DNA of 52,362 bases from contig NZ_JAOPWB010000131.1 in assembly GCF_025965855.1 (NCBI RefSeq), forward strand, positions 1 to 52,362. The letters are read 5' to 3'. How positions within the stretch are numbered: the stretch's first letter is position 1; the number at the start of each line of letters is the position of its first letter. The notes under the pieces are model-generated. The model did no database searches, had not been told where the DNA came from, and saw only the letters and a program-made list of their open reading frames with translations. Of the stretch, positions 34,412 to 42,288 are shown in pieces. Both the position numbers and the translations under genes were made by a program. Origin of the DNA: Mycobacterium sp. Lineage in GTDB: Bacteria > Actinomycetota > Actinomycetes > Mycobacteriales > Mycobacteriaceae.

Positions 34412-35158
34412 GTGACCGACGTGCATGTCTCGTTGCCGCCCGCGCTGCGCCGAGCGCTGGATCTGCTCGCCGATCCGCCGGCGGATCCGGACGTGAGCAA
34501 GGGCTACCTGGATCTGCTCGGCGCCGGATCGGCCGAGGACGACGCCGTCCCGAAGAACACGGGCCCCATCCAGGCGGCGTGGGCGTCACCGATCGGGTCG
34601 ATGTTGTACGACAACGCGCAGGCCCTGTCGCGCAGGCTGATCAGCGCGTGGCAATTGCCCATCGAGTGGTTGAACATCCCGCCGGGCGGTGTGGCGTTGG
34701 ACGTCGGCTCGGGTCCCGGCAACGTCACCGCGTCGCTGGCACGCGCGGCCGGTCCCGAGGGGCTGGCGCTGGGTGTCGACATCTCCGAGGCCATGCTGGC
34801 CCGCGCCGTCCGCAACGAAGCCGGGCCACAGGTCGGCTTTATCAAGGCCGACGCGCAACGACTTCCGCTGCGCGACAACACCGTTGACGCCGTCGTCTCG
34901 ACGGCCGCGCTGCAGCTGGTTCCGAATCCGGCGACGGCCCTCACCGAGATGGCCCGGGTGCTGCGGCCGGGCGGCCGGCTGGCCATCATGGTCCCCACTG
35001 TCGGGCAGGCCGCCAGGTTTTGGCAAAAGCTGCCGAACGTCGGGGCGCACGTGTTCGACGACGACGAGATCGGCGACATCCTGGAAAACAACGGATTCGT
35101 CAGCGTGCGGGTCAAGAACTACGGCACGTTCCAGTGGGTGCGCGGCAAAAACGGCTGA
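34412..35158 (+). CDS. Class I SAM-dependent methyltransferase
   Basis: A 248-residue methyltransferase. After an 80-residue N-terminal segment comes motif I, VALDVGSGPGNVTASLA, then the acidic strand end VDISEAM, then IKADAQRLPLRDNTVDAVVS (motif II) and MARVLRPGGRLAI (motif III), the UbiE/Coq5-like pattern. GTG 34412 is chosen because AAGGAG lies 5 bases upstream. It is monocistronic or follows the cyclase gene after 137 bases. It converges with an SDR gene. The methyl acceptor is unknown. Confidence 0.9.
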   Translation: MTDVHVSLPPALRRALDLLADPPADPDVSKGYLDLLGAGSAEDDAVPKNTGPIQAAWASPIGSMLYDNAQALSRRLISAWQLPIEWLNIPPGGVALDVGSGPGNVTASLARAAGPEGLALGVDISEAMLARAVRNEAGPQVGFIKADAQRLPLRDNTVDAVVSTAALQLVPNPATALTEMARVLRPGGRLAIMVPTVGQAARFWQKLPNVGAHVFDDDEIGDILENNGFVSVRVKNYGTFQWVRGKNG

Positions 35159-35172
35159 GTCTTGAGCGCCTT

Positions 35173-35991
35173 TCAGTCCCGTTTGAAAGCCGGGTGGCCG
35201 CGCGCCAGCAGCGGCAACAGCAGCTCGGGCGGCGCGACCCGGAAGAAGGCCGAGGCCACCCGGTTGACGCGGCCCGGGACGACGACGGCCTTGCCGCCCG
35301 CGAGACCGTCGATTCCGGCCTGCGCAACCTTATCGGCGGGAATCCACATCACCCGTGGCAGGGCCGATTCGGCCTCCTCCGTGGAGAAACCGGCCGCCTC
35401 GCCGAAGCCGGTATCGACCGGCCCCGGGCACAGCGCGGTCGCGCTGACCCCGGTGCCGCGCAGCTCACCCCGCAGGCTGTGGGTGTAGGACAACACGAAC
35501 GCCTTGGCGGCGCCGTATGCGGCCTGGCCGGGCAGCGGACCGAAGCCGGCCATCGACGCGACGTTCAACACGGCGCCCCGACCGCGGTCGACCATTCCCG
35601 GCAGGAACCGGCTGCACAGGTCCACCACGGCGGCCACATCGACCTCCACGAGATTGACCTCTTGCTCCGGAACGGATTTCGCGACGAGACCGAGCGTCGA
35701 TAGTCCGGCGTTGTTGACCAGGATGTCCGGAACCAGACCGAGAGCCGCGACGCGGTCCGTCAGGCCCGCCCGCGCGGTCCGATCGGACAGGTCGGCCGGC
35801 AGCGGGTGCGCTTGCCGACCCAACCGCCCGGCCAGCGCTTCGAGACGGTCGGCGCTGCGAGCCACCAGCACCACCTGATAGCCGCGCCGAGCGAGTATCC
35901 CCGCGAACTGTTCGCCGATTCCGGAGGAGGCGCCGGTGACGATGGCGGCGCGGTCGGTTCCCGGCGGTGGGAGGGCCATGTCAACCGTCAC
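35173..35991 (-). CDS. SDR-family oxidoreductase
   Basis: A 272-residue SDR of the DltE/YqjQ class. TGASSGIGEQFA follows residue 18, LVNNAGLS comes next, and the catalytic YGAAK is preceded by VLNVASMAGF, where the Ser is kept. GTG 35991 overlaps the upstream SRPBCC stop by 11 bases; ATG 35979 would remove the overlap, and neither has a strong ribosome site. It probably forms an operon with the SRPBCC gene. Function not predicted beyond alcohol/ketone redox chemistry. Confidence 0.88.
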   Translation of the reverse strand: MTVDMALPPPGTDRAAIVTGASSGIGEQFAGILARRGYQVVLVARSADRLEALAGRLGRQAHPLPADLSDRTARAGLTDRVAALGLVPDILVNNAGLSTLGLVAKSVPEQEVNLVEVDVAAVVDLCSRFLPGMVDRGRGAVLNVASMAGFGPLPGQAAYGAAKAFVLSYTHSLRGELRGTGVSATALCPGPVDTGFGEAAGFSTEEAESALPRVMWIPADKVAQAGIDGLAGGKAVVVPGRVNRVASAFFRVAPPELLLPLLARGHPAFKRD

Positions 35992-36433
35992 TTGCCTGGG
36001 CGAGCACGGCGAGCCGGTCGATCGACTCGCGCAGCATGTCCGACGTGGTCGAGCTTGCCGTGGCGAACCGGGTGCTGTCGGTCAGCTCCGTCCAGTCGTA
36101 GGTGTGGGTCACGCTGGTGAGTGTCGCGTTGATCGGGTGGAGTTCCCAGCGCCACAGGTGGCCGGGCGGCTGCTTTTTGGGCTCTGCTGGGCGCCAGGCG
36201 ATCTTGTTGCCCTCGATGAATTCCACGACGTGGTTCTCCCGCACGGCGCCGTTGGTCAGCGTCGTCTTGAACACGTCACCCGCCTGGTGGACGCGCTGGC
36301 CCGCGGCCGACGAGGCGAGGTTGTTGTTGCCGTCCCAGCTCGGCTGGCGAGCGGGATCGGCGATCAGGTCGAAAATCCGCTCGGCGCTCGCCGAGATCAC
36401 GCGGGTCGCGCTCACGATGCGTTCGGGTTCCAT
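35981..36433 (-). CDS. SRPBCC family protein
   Basis: A 150-residue helix-grip protein of the polyketide-cyclase/dehydrase type. It has the opening strand RIVSATRVISASAERIFDLI, the ADPARQPSWDGN turn typical of mycobacterial SRPBCC proteins, the NHVVEFIEGNKIAW strand pair and a long C-terminal helix. Start ATG 36433 (MEPERIV) is chosen; the frame is open upstream but runs through the inverted-repeat region and looks non-coding. Ligand unknown. Overlaps the downstream SDR gene. Confidence 0.85.
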   Translation of the reverse strand: MEPERIVSATRVISASAERIFDLIADPARQPSWDGNNNLASSAAGQRVHQAGDVFKTTLTNGAVRENHVVEFIEGNKIAWRPAEPKKQPPGHLWRWELHPINATLTSVTHTYDWTELTDSTRFATASSTTSDMLRESIDRLAVLAQASDG

Positions 36434-36556
36434 GTCGCCATCCAAACATGCCGGCCGGGGCGGCGTGGAGGTGACTTTCATCAGACGGCTGGGGACCTTC
36501 GGCCGTCGCAGCGCCCGTGGGTGGACTGCGATTGTGGCCTTGCCGGGACAACCCGG

Positions 36557-36654
36557 TGGCCTGTCCGAAGTGCAGCACGCCCACTTTTGGGTGAGGCCCC
36601 CACGGCCTGCTTGACCCACCTTCACGAGACGGGGATCTGCCTTCGGACAGGCCA
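36557..36654. repeat. 14-bp perfect inverted repeat in an intergenic region
   Basis: TGGCCTGTCCGAAG (36557-36570) and CTTCGGACAGGCCA (36641-36654) are exact reverse complements, 70 bases apart. After one bulged T the pairing continues for four more base pairs (GCAG with CTGC). A further CCGGG-ACAA-CCCGG lies just outside at 36543-36556. The whole 245-base gap (36434-36678) has no credible gene. It could be a structured RNA, a terminator or a small inverted-repeat element. Confidence 0.7.
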
Positions 36655-36678
36655 TTTACGTCGCGCACAATTGCCGGG

Positions 36679-37371
36679 TCAGCCCACTCGGAGCGCCTCG
36701 ACCGGTCCGGATAGCGCGGCCTTGATGTACCGGGTGTCATCGTCGGCCAACACCTCTGCGTCCCCCCGCTCGATGCCGTCGACGATCTGCCGCGCAACCT
36801 GGCGCGGGTCGTTCTTCGGCACGTCGAAGCCCGAGGTCATGTCTGTCTCGGTAAAGCTCAGATGCACACCGGTGACCAGGGTGCCCTGCTTTTCGAGCTC
36901 GATACGCAACGAGTTCGTCGCGGACCACAAGGCCGCCTTGGAGTCACCGTAGCCGCCAAAGCCGGCCACCCAGGACAGGATCGAAAGGGTGTCGACCAGC
37001 GCTCCGCCGCCGTTGTCGGCCAGGATCGGGGCGAACGCCCTGGCGACCCGAAGCGCACCAAAGTAGTTCGTCTCGAACACTGCGCGCACTTCCTCGATGT
37101 CGCTCCCGAGCAACTTCGACGCACCGATGATGCCGGCGTTGTTGATGACAATATCGGCGTCGGACGCGGTACTGGCCAGCGCCGCAACCGAGTCCGACTT
37201 GGTGACGTCCAGCTCGACACTGACCACCCGAGGGTCCTCGCTGCGCTTGGGCGCCCTCGCCGTGGCGTACACCTTCGCCGCGCCCCGCCGCAGGAACTCG
37301 TCCACGATGGCCTTGCCAAGACCGCGCTGGCCGCCGGTTACCACGACCGTCGACCCTTTGATGTTGACCAT
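36679..37371 (-). CDS. SDR-family oxidoreductase
   Basis: A 230-residue, short SDR. TGGQRGLGKAIVDE near residue 13, a Thr/Arg pair after the second strand (YATARAPKR), NNAGI, the Ser strand VDTLSILSW and the catalytic YGDSK are present. The Asp-rich C-terminus lacks the VDGG tail. Start ATG 37371 has AAGGAG 8-9 bases upstream, so the three-codon extension is rejected. It is divergent from the CGNR zinc-finger gene across 85 bases containing an inverted repeat. It is probably the target of that regulator. Confidence 0.9.
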   Translation of the reverse strand: MVNIKGSTVVVTGGQRGLGKAIVDEFLRRGAAKVYATARAPKRSEDPRVVSVELDVTKSDSVAALASTASDADIVINNAGIIGASKLLGSDIEEVRAVFETNYFGALRVARAFAPILADNGGGALVDTLSILSWVAGFGGYGDSKAALWSATNSLRIELEKQGTLVTGVHLSFTETDMTSGFDVPKNDPRQVARQIVDGIERGDAEVLADDDTRYIKAALSGPVEALRVG

Positions 37372-37403
37372 GATCCGCACTCCTTGACGTAGCTAAAATT
37401 GTT

Positions 37404-37443
37404 TTGTCTCTGTCACCGTAGTTGACCACAGCGACATAGACAA
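37404..37443. promoter_or_regulatory. Inverted repeat, candidate operator between SDR and CGNR genes
   Basis: TTGTCTCTGTC (37404-37414) and GACATAGACAA (37433-37443) are reverse complements at 10 of 11 positions, with centres 29 bases apart. The region is AT-richer than its flanks. The right arm ends 2 bases before TATGTT, a candidate -10 box for the CGNR gene, so a bound regulator would block it. Confidence 0.5.
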
Positions 37444-37444
37444 G

Positions 37445-37457
37445 TATGTTTTGGATA
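37445..37457 (+). promoter_or_regulatory. Candidate leaderless promoter of the CGNR gene
   Basis: TATGTT (37445-37450) fits the mycobacterial TAnnnT -10 consensus and lies 6 bases before ATG 37457. This is the spacing at which transcription starts on the A of the start codon, as in leaderless mycobacterial mRNAs. No ribosome site precedes the gene, which agrees. Confidence 0.4.
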
Positions 37458-38059
37458 TGTCCTCAGGATGGCGTGCATCACAGCGTTACGAGCTCGCCCC
37501 GGCCCCCGGTGGGCTGGGCCTGGTTCAGGACTTCCTCAACACGACGGGTATCGAGGGATACGGGCCGGACCTGCTGGACAACGCAGCCGTTGCGGGCGAC
37601 TGGGCGGACAGCGCGGTGCGGACGTGGTCATCCGTGCGCGGCTTAGAGGTTCAGGCGCCGCCGCTCGGCGACGCGGACGTAGCGAAGCTTCGCGCCCTGC
37701 GCGACACGATCGCGGGGCTGGTCACGGGAGAACCACAGACGGAACGAGGTACGGGCGCCGCTTCAGCCTCCTTGACGCTGTCGGAGACCGGCGAAGTACG
37801 GCTCGAACCCGCCGGAATCGGCTGGCGTTGGCTGGCATCGGCGGTGTGGGGAGAGATTCTGCTCAGCCAGCGGGACGACACCTGGCGGCGGATCAAGCAG
37901 TGCCACAACCCCCGGTGCGCGTCGACGTTTTTCGACCGCTCGAAGAACAACAGCGGGGTGTGGCACGACGTGAAGACGTGCGGCAACGCCGCAAATTTAC
38001 GGGCTTCGCGGGCCCGCCGACGCGAACGCGACCGCGCGACGCAAAATCGCGGGGGCTAG
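37457..38059 (+). CDS. CGNR zinc-finger (ABATE-domain) transcriptional regulator-like protein
   Basis: A 200-residue protein. The N-terminal part (LVQDFLNT-G about 23-31) matches the ABATE domain that opens CGNR proteins. The C-terminal domain has the zinc pattern Cys149-x4-Cys154 (CHNPRCASTFFDRSKN) and Cys175 in TCGN, followed by a basic helix (ASRARRRERDR). The name-giving CGNR reads CGNA here. These proteins are thought to bind DNA. It is divergent from an SDR gene with an inverted repeat between; it probably autoregulates. The start may be leaderless. Confidence 0.88.
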   Translation: MSSGWRASQRYELAPAPGGLGLVQDFLNTTGIEGYGPDLLDNAAVAGDWADSAVRTWSSVRGLEVQAPPLGDADVAKLRALRDTIAGLVTGEPQTERGTGAASASLTLSETGEVRLEPAGIGWRWLASAVWGEILLSQRDDTWRRIKQCHNPRCASTFFDRSKNNSGVWHDVKTCGNAANLRASRARRRERDRATQNRGG

Positions 38060-38630
38060 TTCGGCGCGGAGACCGTCAGCAGCGCTCGACCCCCTTCGGC
38101 ATGATCCGCCGGTGGGAACCCGCTTGGCGCGGTCCGCTTCTCAGCACCGCCTGCAGGGCGTCACACGCCCGTGCCTTGATCGGTGCGACTACGTCGAGGT
38201 TGGTCGGCCTCTGGCTCATCCAGTGCTGCATTGTTGGCACAGTTCCAATCCCTTGTCCATTCGGTCGGTTCGCCGACTCATTGAATTGCACCCCAGCGGT
38301 TTTACGGGCGCGCCGCGCCGCGGTAAACGCCGCAAAAAGCCGTCTTGTGGCGTCAGGCACATTCGCGGCGCCGCGACGGGCTCGTCACAACTCATTTCTG
38401 AACCGCCGCAGATAACCGAACAGCCGGCGCGCCGGTAGGCCATTCGGCCAGTCGTCGGCGCGGAAGTACGCGCCGGACCCGCCATCAACGAACACCACGC
38501 CGCGGCAAAGGAAATCGGCGGGATCTCCGTTCCAGCTTCAGGCGCCCCGACACTGAAACGTTGGCGACGACCCGCCGAGAAACGTCTCCGTGTGTACAGT
38601 TTCGCGGTGCCTCCGCGACACGGCTGGCCG
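38060..38630. other. 571-base region without a confident gene
   Basis: No frame here has recognisable domain content. The most protein-like piece is a leftward 37-codon frame, 38498 to 38385, starting GTG-GTG and ending in an Arg-rich sequence (LFGYLRRFRNEL). It could be the tail of a decayed gene or a small protein, and I cannot choose. Other open frames are Arg/Pro-rich, as expected from chance in this base composition. No repeat or RNA structure stood out. Confidence 0.3.
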
Positions 38631-39395
38631 TCAGGTCGTGGCGGCGGCGCGCTCGACGTCGAGAAGCTGCTCGCCCCGGCGCTCCGCGTCGTAGGCCTTG
38701 CGACCGCCTCGCAGGCCGAACAGCCGTTTCGATATCAGCAGGTAGATCACGGCGGCCACGTTGATCGTGAAGGTGACCAAGCGGGTCATCGTGATGCCCT
38801 TGGTGAGGTCATGGACTTCCAGCGGTAAGAAGACCGAGGTGGCCACCACCGCGAAGTACTCGCCCCAGCGCTTGAGCAACCAGAGGCCGACGCCTTCGAT
38901 GACCTCGATCAGCGCGTAAGCGGCGAGCATCAAGGTCAGCAGGGCCAATGTGGATGGCTTGGTGGCCAGCGCCTTTTCCAGCTCGTGCACGATCGTCATC
39001 TGATCGACCTTGAAGCCGGCGGCGCGAAAGATCGGTAGGTCACGGTCCAGGGTGGCCTGGATGGCCCCCCGCGCGCCGCGAAATTTCCACACGGCATACG
39101 CCGCCAACGTGATCACCACCGCGCGAAACAGCCGTTCGACCGCCAGCGTACGGATGATGATGGCCTGGCGTAATGCCTTGCCGCGCATGATCATCGGCGC
39201 GTCTTCGGCGGGGCCACGGCCATGTGGTTCGCCGAGGATGAATTCACCGCAACGCAGGCAGCGCCAGACTTCGCCCAGCCCGGTGCTGCCGCTGAGCCGG
39301 TCGGCGAGGGCTTCCTCGTCCGGCGCGTACGTCACGTGCCCCGCCAGCGCGCAGGTGACCAATTCCCACCGGTTGTTGCCGCGATCTTTGCGCAT
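38631..39395 (-). CDS. DUF2127 family membrane protein with N-terminal Cys motif
   Basis: A 254-residue protein. An N-terminal soluble part carries CxxC in WRCLRCGEFI and an upstream Cys/His (CALAGHV), perhaps a zinc ribbon. Four hydrophobic segments follow: AVVITLAAYAVWKF, STLALLTLMLAAYALIEVIE, the FAVVATSVFLPLEVHDL region and FTINVAAVIYLLISKRLFG, the DUF2127 layout. Function unknown. Start ATG 39395. It ends in a charged tail. Neighbours give no clear clue; the gene downstream of the MmgE/PrpD gene on the same strand is 56 bases away, so they may be co-transcribed. Confidence 0.8.
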   Translation of the reverse strand: MRKDRGNNRWELVTCALAGHVTYAPDEEALADRLSGSTGLGEVWRCLRCGEFILGEPHGRGPAEDAPMIMRGKALRQAIIIRTLAVERLFRAVVITLAAYAVWKFRGARGAIQATLDRDLPIFRAAGFKVDQMTIVHELEKALATKPSTLALLTLMLAAYALIEVIEGVGLWLLKRWGEYFAVVATSVFLPLEVHDLTKGITMTRLVTFTINVAAVIYLLISKRLFGLRGGRKAYDAERRGEQLLDVERAAATT

Positions 39396-39451
39396 GGCCG
39401 ATCATTGAATGCCGGTACCGAATCGCGCAAGAGGGCGCGCACACCGGGGCG

Positions 39452-40858
39452 TCAGAAGCGCACCTTGCTGCGCCGACGTTGAGCGCTGGGGCTGACTGCG
39501 CCGAGCAGTGCGGCGAACTCGGCGACGGCGATCTCGTCGAGGTGATCGACCGCGGCGATGATGTCGGCGCGCAGCGCTTCTCCGCAGAAGGGTTCGGCAA
39601 GCCAGTGGAACTTGTCGACGACACGTCCCCAGGACATCGGCCGGGTGGGCGATCCCTCGTAATCGCTCTGCTCGCGGCTGAATTGCCGGCCGTCGCGCGT
39701 GACCACGCGCACGCGGGTGGCTGTGCGTTGCGGGTAGTCCGCGGTCAGGTCCGGAGCGGCCTTGACGTCGACCCGCGCGAGCAGGTCCTGAACGTCGCCG
39801 CGCACAACCCGTTCGGTCTCGAGCTGCTCGGGACCGACTCCGCCGTCAAGCAGTGCCACCGCGCTGAGGTATTTCAGGTTGTAGTCGGCCTGCTCCTTGG
39901 TCCGCGGGTGATCCTTGTCGCCGTAGGCTCCCCCGCCCGCGATGTCGTACGCACCCTGGAAGACCTCAAGGGTCACCCGCGCGACGTCTTCGCCACGCAG
40001 GTCATTGTCGCTGCGAATCGCCAAGATCGCGTCGATGATGACCTGCCCGTGAATAAGCGAGCAAAACTGCTTCAGATAGGTCTGCTCGACGCAGGTGAGC
40101 GCCCGGTCGGCGGTGTGGAAGTCAATGGGCTGATCGAAGAGTTGCACCAGGCCGTGCGGCCCTTCGAACAGCGACTTGGGGCCGGTGACGCCACGGCCGG
40201 CCAACATCGTCGTGTACACGGCGCGCATGCCGGTGATCGCGGGCGAGATGCCCTTCCACTGCGAAACCGGCTCGGTGTGCACGGCCGCGAGGGACACGTT
40301 GTCGGCCGCGGCGGCGGCGACGGCGTTGGCGGTCCGCTCGGCGTCCAACCCCAGCAGCTTCGCCGAGCCGGCTGCGACCGAAATCGCCAGCTGCAGCGCG
40401 TGATTGAGCCCGCGTGCCATCACGGGAACCTGGGCGCTGAACCGGCACTGGATCTCGTAGGCGACCGCGAGGGCCAGCAGGAAATCCGCTCCGTTGGCGC
40501 CGACGTGCTCGGCTACCGACAGGACCGCACCGAAGTTGTCGGCGGGATGGCACAGTCCACCCACCGTCAGATAGGTGTCGAGCAGATCCGGGTAGCGCAC
40601 CAGGACCGCGTTGAAGAACGCGGCCTGATCGACCGAGGCCCGGCCGCCGCCGACGAGTGTTGCCGTGGGAACACCGCTGAACTGGTCGGCGTGTTCGCGA
40701 AGCGTGGCGATCGGCTCACCGTCCAGGGAGCCGACGGCGCAGGCAACGCTGTCCAGCACGTTGCGTTTCAGCAGGGCCAGGGCCGGCCCGCTCAGGTCCG
40801 CCGGCTCGGCGCCGACGACGAAGCCGGCGAGATCGTCCACAACGTAGTTGTGCGCCAC
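39452..40858 (-). CDS. MmgE/PrpD family protein (2-methylcitrate dehydratase-like)
   Basis: A 468-residue protein of the MmgE/PrpD family, whose best known members dehydrate 2-methylcitrate or cis-aconitate. It has LAGFVVGAEPADL and KRNVLDSVACAVGS near the start, FFNAVLVRYPDLLDTY (the family's N-x-x-x-x-x-x-D-x-x-D segment) and CHPADNFGAVLSVAEH. C-terminally, AADLTADYPQRTATRVRV-type sequence is followed by the KFHWLA segment. GTG 40858 is preferred because GGAAGG and AAAGG precede it; ATG 40888, ten codons upstream, lacks a ribosome site. Family members also act on other hydroxy acids, so the substrate is open. Confidence 0.88.
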   Translation of the reverse strand: MAHNYVVDDLAGFVVGAEPADLSGPALALLKRNVLDSVACAVGSLDGEPIATLREHADQFSGVPTATLVGGGRASVDQAAFFNAVLVRYPDLLDTYLTVGGLCHPADNFGAVLSVAEHVGANGADFLLALAVAYEIQCRFSAQVPVMARGLNHALQLAISVAAGSAKLLGLDAERTANAVAAAAADNVSLAAVHTEPVSQWKGISPAITGMRAVYTTMLAGRGVTGPKSLFEGPHGLVQLFDQPIDFHTADRALTCVEQTYLKQFCSLIHGQVIIDAILAIRSDNDLRGEDVARVTLEVFQGAYDIAGGGAYGDKDHPRTKEQADYNLKYLSAVALLDGGVGPEQLETERVVRGDVQDLLARVDVKAAPDLTADYPQRTATRVRVVTRDGRQFSREQSDYEGSPTRPMSWGRVVDKFHWLAEPFCGEALRADIIAAVDHLDEIAVAEFAALLGAVSPSAQRRRSKVRF

Positions 40859-40951
40859 GGCCTTTCGTCCTTCCGTCGATTCCATCATTGAAGCGCCGCG
40901 AAGACGCGCCGTCGAGCGGCCGGAATGAATTTCCTCGGCGACCGCGCCCTG

Positions 40952-41263
40952 CTAATGCCTCTCCGTCAGGATCCGGTTCGGCGCGGCCATTTGGTGCTGT
41001 GCGCTGTCGAGTTGCCGCGCCGCGGTTTTGATGGTGTATCGCCCGGACACGGCGACCATCACCGAGCCGGTCGCGGTCGGGCCGACGTCATCGAAGGCGT
41101 GCGCAATTCCGAAGTCGTCCAGCAGGACTCGTTCGTCGGGACCTATCGGATGGGCGAAGTCGAGTGCCTTGGCGACCTGAGCGACGATGCGCACGGCGCG
41201 CTTTCCGGTACCCAGCACTCGCTCGATGCGGTACCTGCACACCACTGACCCGTTTGTCAGCAC
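40952..41263 (-). pseudogene. Remnant of a Pkn-type Ser/Thr protein kinase
   Basis: The 103-codon frame contains kinase pieces in the right order but with the connecting parts missing. YRIERVLGTG is the glycine-loop start, then RIVAQVAKALDFAH is the alpha-E helix that normally precedes HRDVKPAN. Next VLLDDFGIAHAFDDVGPTATGSVM is the DFG activation segment. The rest of the N-lobe with the catalytic Lys, the HRD loop and the whole C-lobe are absent. It looks like a kinase gene shortened by internal deletions and is not expected to make an active kinase. A short real protein is possible but unlikely. Confidence 0.7.
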
Positions 41264-41281
41264 CCAAACACCCTACGGTCA

Positions 41282-41310
41282 CCGTCTATCCGTACGGCTA
41301 ACCTAGACGG
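41282..41310. terminator. Hairpin at the end of the iclR-type gene
   Basis: CCGTCTA (41282-41288) pairs with TAGACGG (41304-41310), and the loop holds the small palindrome CCGTACGG. The right arm covers the regulator's TAG stop codon. There is no T-run, so it is either a weak terminator or an mRNA 3' end stabiliser. Confidence 0.4.
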
Positions 41311-42196
41311 CGCGATCCACCCCGCGCTGTTGCGACTTCGTGATCGCCGCCGTCTCGTCGGTCAGCCTTTTCCCGATTGCCCGGATCTGCGTTGCGCTGA
41401 GGGGGCACAGCGGATGCACCGCCACCATCAGGGCGATTTGTTGGCGATGGTCGAAAACCGGTGCGGCGATGGTGGCGACGGGCTGTTTGCGACGACCGGG
41501 GTTGTCGTCGGAGAGGAAGCCGATGGTGGTGAACTCGACCAGTAACTGGTCCAGGATGTGCCGGACCGGGGTCGGCATTTCGTTGCTATCCAGCGTCGCG
41601 ACCGCCTGGACGGCCTGGGCCAGCGCGGGCGTCGTCCAGTCGACGTCGAATCCGCGTTCGCGCGTGTGCTCCAGGACGTGTTCGAGGCGCCGAATGCGAT
41701 CGGTGTTGTCGCCCGCACCGCGACGGATCCACGCCCGTTGTTCCTCCTCGGTATCCCAGGCCGCAAGCGCCACTCCGAACGGAGGGGAATAGGGGATGCG
41801 ATCACCTGGTATCCCCGCCGGCTGGGTGGCGGGATCGCCCTCGAAGGCGGTGACCACCAACGAGTCACCGAATCGCTCGACCACCGAACCGGCGTAGCCC
41901 ACCTCCCGGGAGAGTCGCATCGCCGCGGAACGAGCGGCATGCGCAAGCGGGCGAGCGGTATCGGTCCGCGCCGCCACGACGGCGAGCGCGGGGCCAAGAG
42001 CGAAAGTCTTCGAGACGGCGTCTCGGCTGGCCCAGCCGCGGTCGCACAGCGTCTTCAGGATCGCGTGGGCTGTCGCCTGAGTGAGATCGAGCTCGCGCAC
42101 GATGTCGGAGAATCGCAGCCGCGCGTTCCCGGACCGGGCAAGCAGCTCGACAACGTCGAGCACCCGTGCGGTCGGCGCCGACGGCGATCCGCGAAT
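41303..42196 (-). CDS. IclR-family transcriptional regulator (probable ATT start)
   Basis: About 297 residues. The N-terminal winged helix (RVLDVVELLARS, LRFSDIVRELDLTQATAHAI, LKTLCDRGW) leads into an IclR effector domain (FGVALAAWDTEEE, PVFDHRQQIALMVAVHP). The first in-frame GTG (42163) would cut the first helix. Eleven codons earlier, AAAGGAG is followed 7 bases later by ATT (42196), in frame, giving MRGSPSAPTARVLDVVELLA, a natural IclR start. So either ATT is the initiation codon or an ATG has mutated or been misread. Divergent from the alcohol dehydrogenase gene and probably its regulator. Confidence 0.85.
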   Translation of the reverse strand: MRGSPSAPTARVLDVVELLARSGNARLRFSDIVRELDLTQATAHAILKTLCDRGWASRDAVSKTFALGPALAVVAARTDTARPLAHAARSAAMRLSREVGYAGSVVERFGDSLVVTAFEGDPATQPAGIPGDRIPYSPPFGVALAAWDTEEEQRAWIRRGAGDNTDRIRRLEHVLEHTRERGFDVDWTTPALAQAVQAVATLDSNEMPTPVRHILDQLLVEFTTIGFLSDDNPGRRKQPVATIAAPVFDHRQQIALMVAVHPLCPLSATQIRAIGKRLTDETAAITKSQQRGVDRAV

Positions 42197-42240
42197 GTCT
42201 TGACTCCTTTGTGGCGGGGTTCATACAGTTACACCGTTCG

Positions 42241-42268
42241 TTCGAGATCTTATATCGATTATTCGAGA
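42241..42268. promoter_or_regulatory. Two direct repeats TTCGAGA in the iclR-adh control region
   Basis: TTCGAGA occurs at 42241-42247 and 42262-42268, exactly 21 bases (two helical turns) apart, inside the most AT-rich stretch of this part of the window. IclR regulators often bind such same-face sites between divergent genes. Assignment is inference. Confidence 0.4.
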
Positions 42269-42288
42269 AATTAAACGAGGCTGATGCA

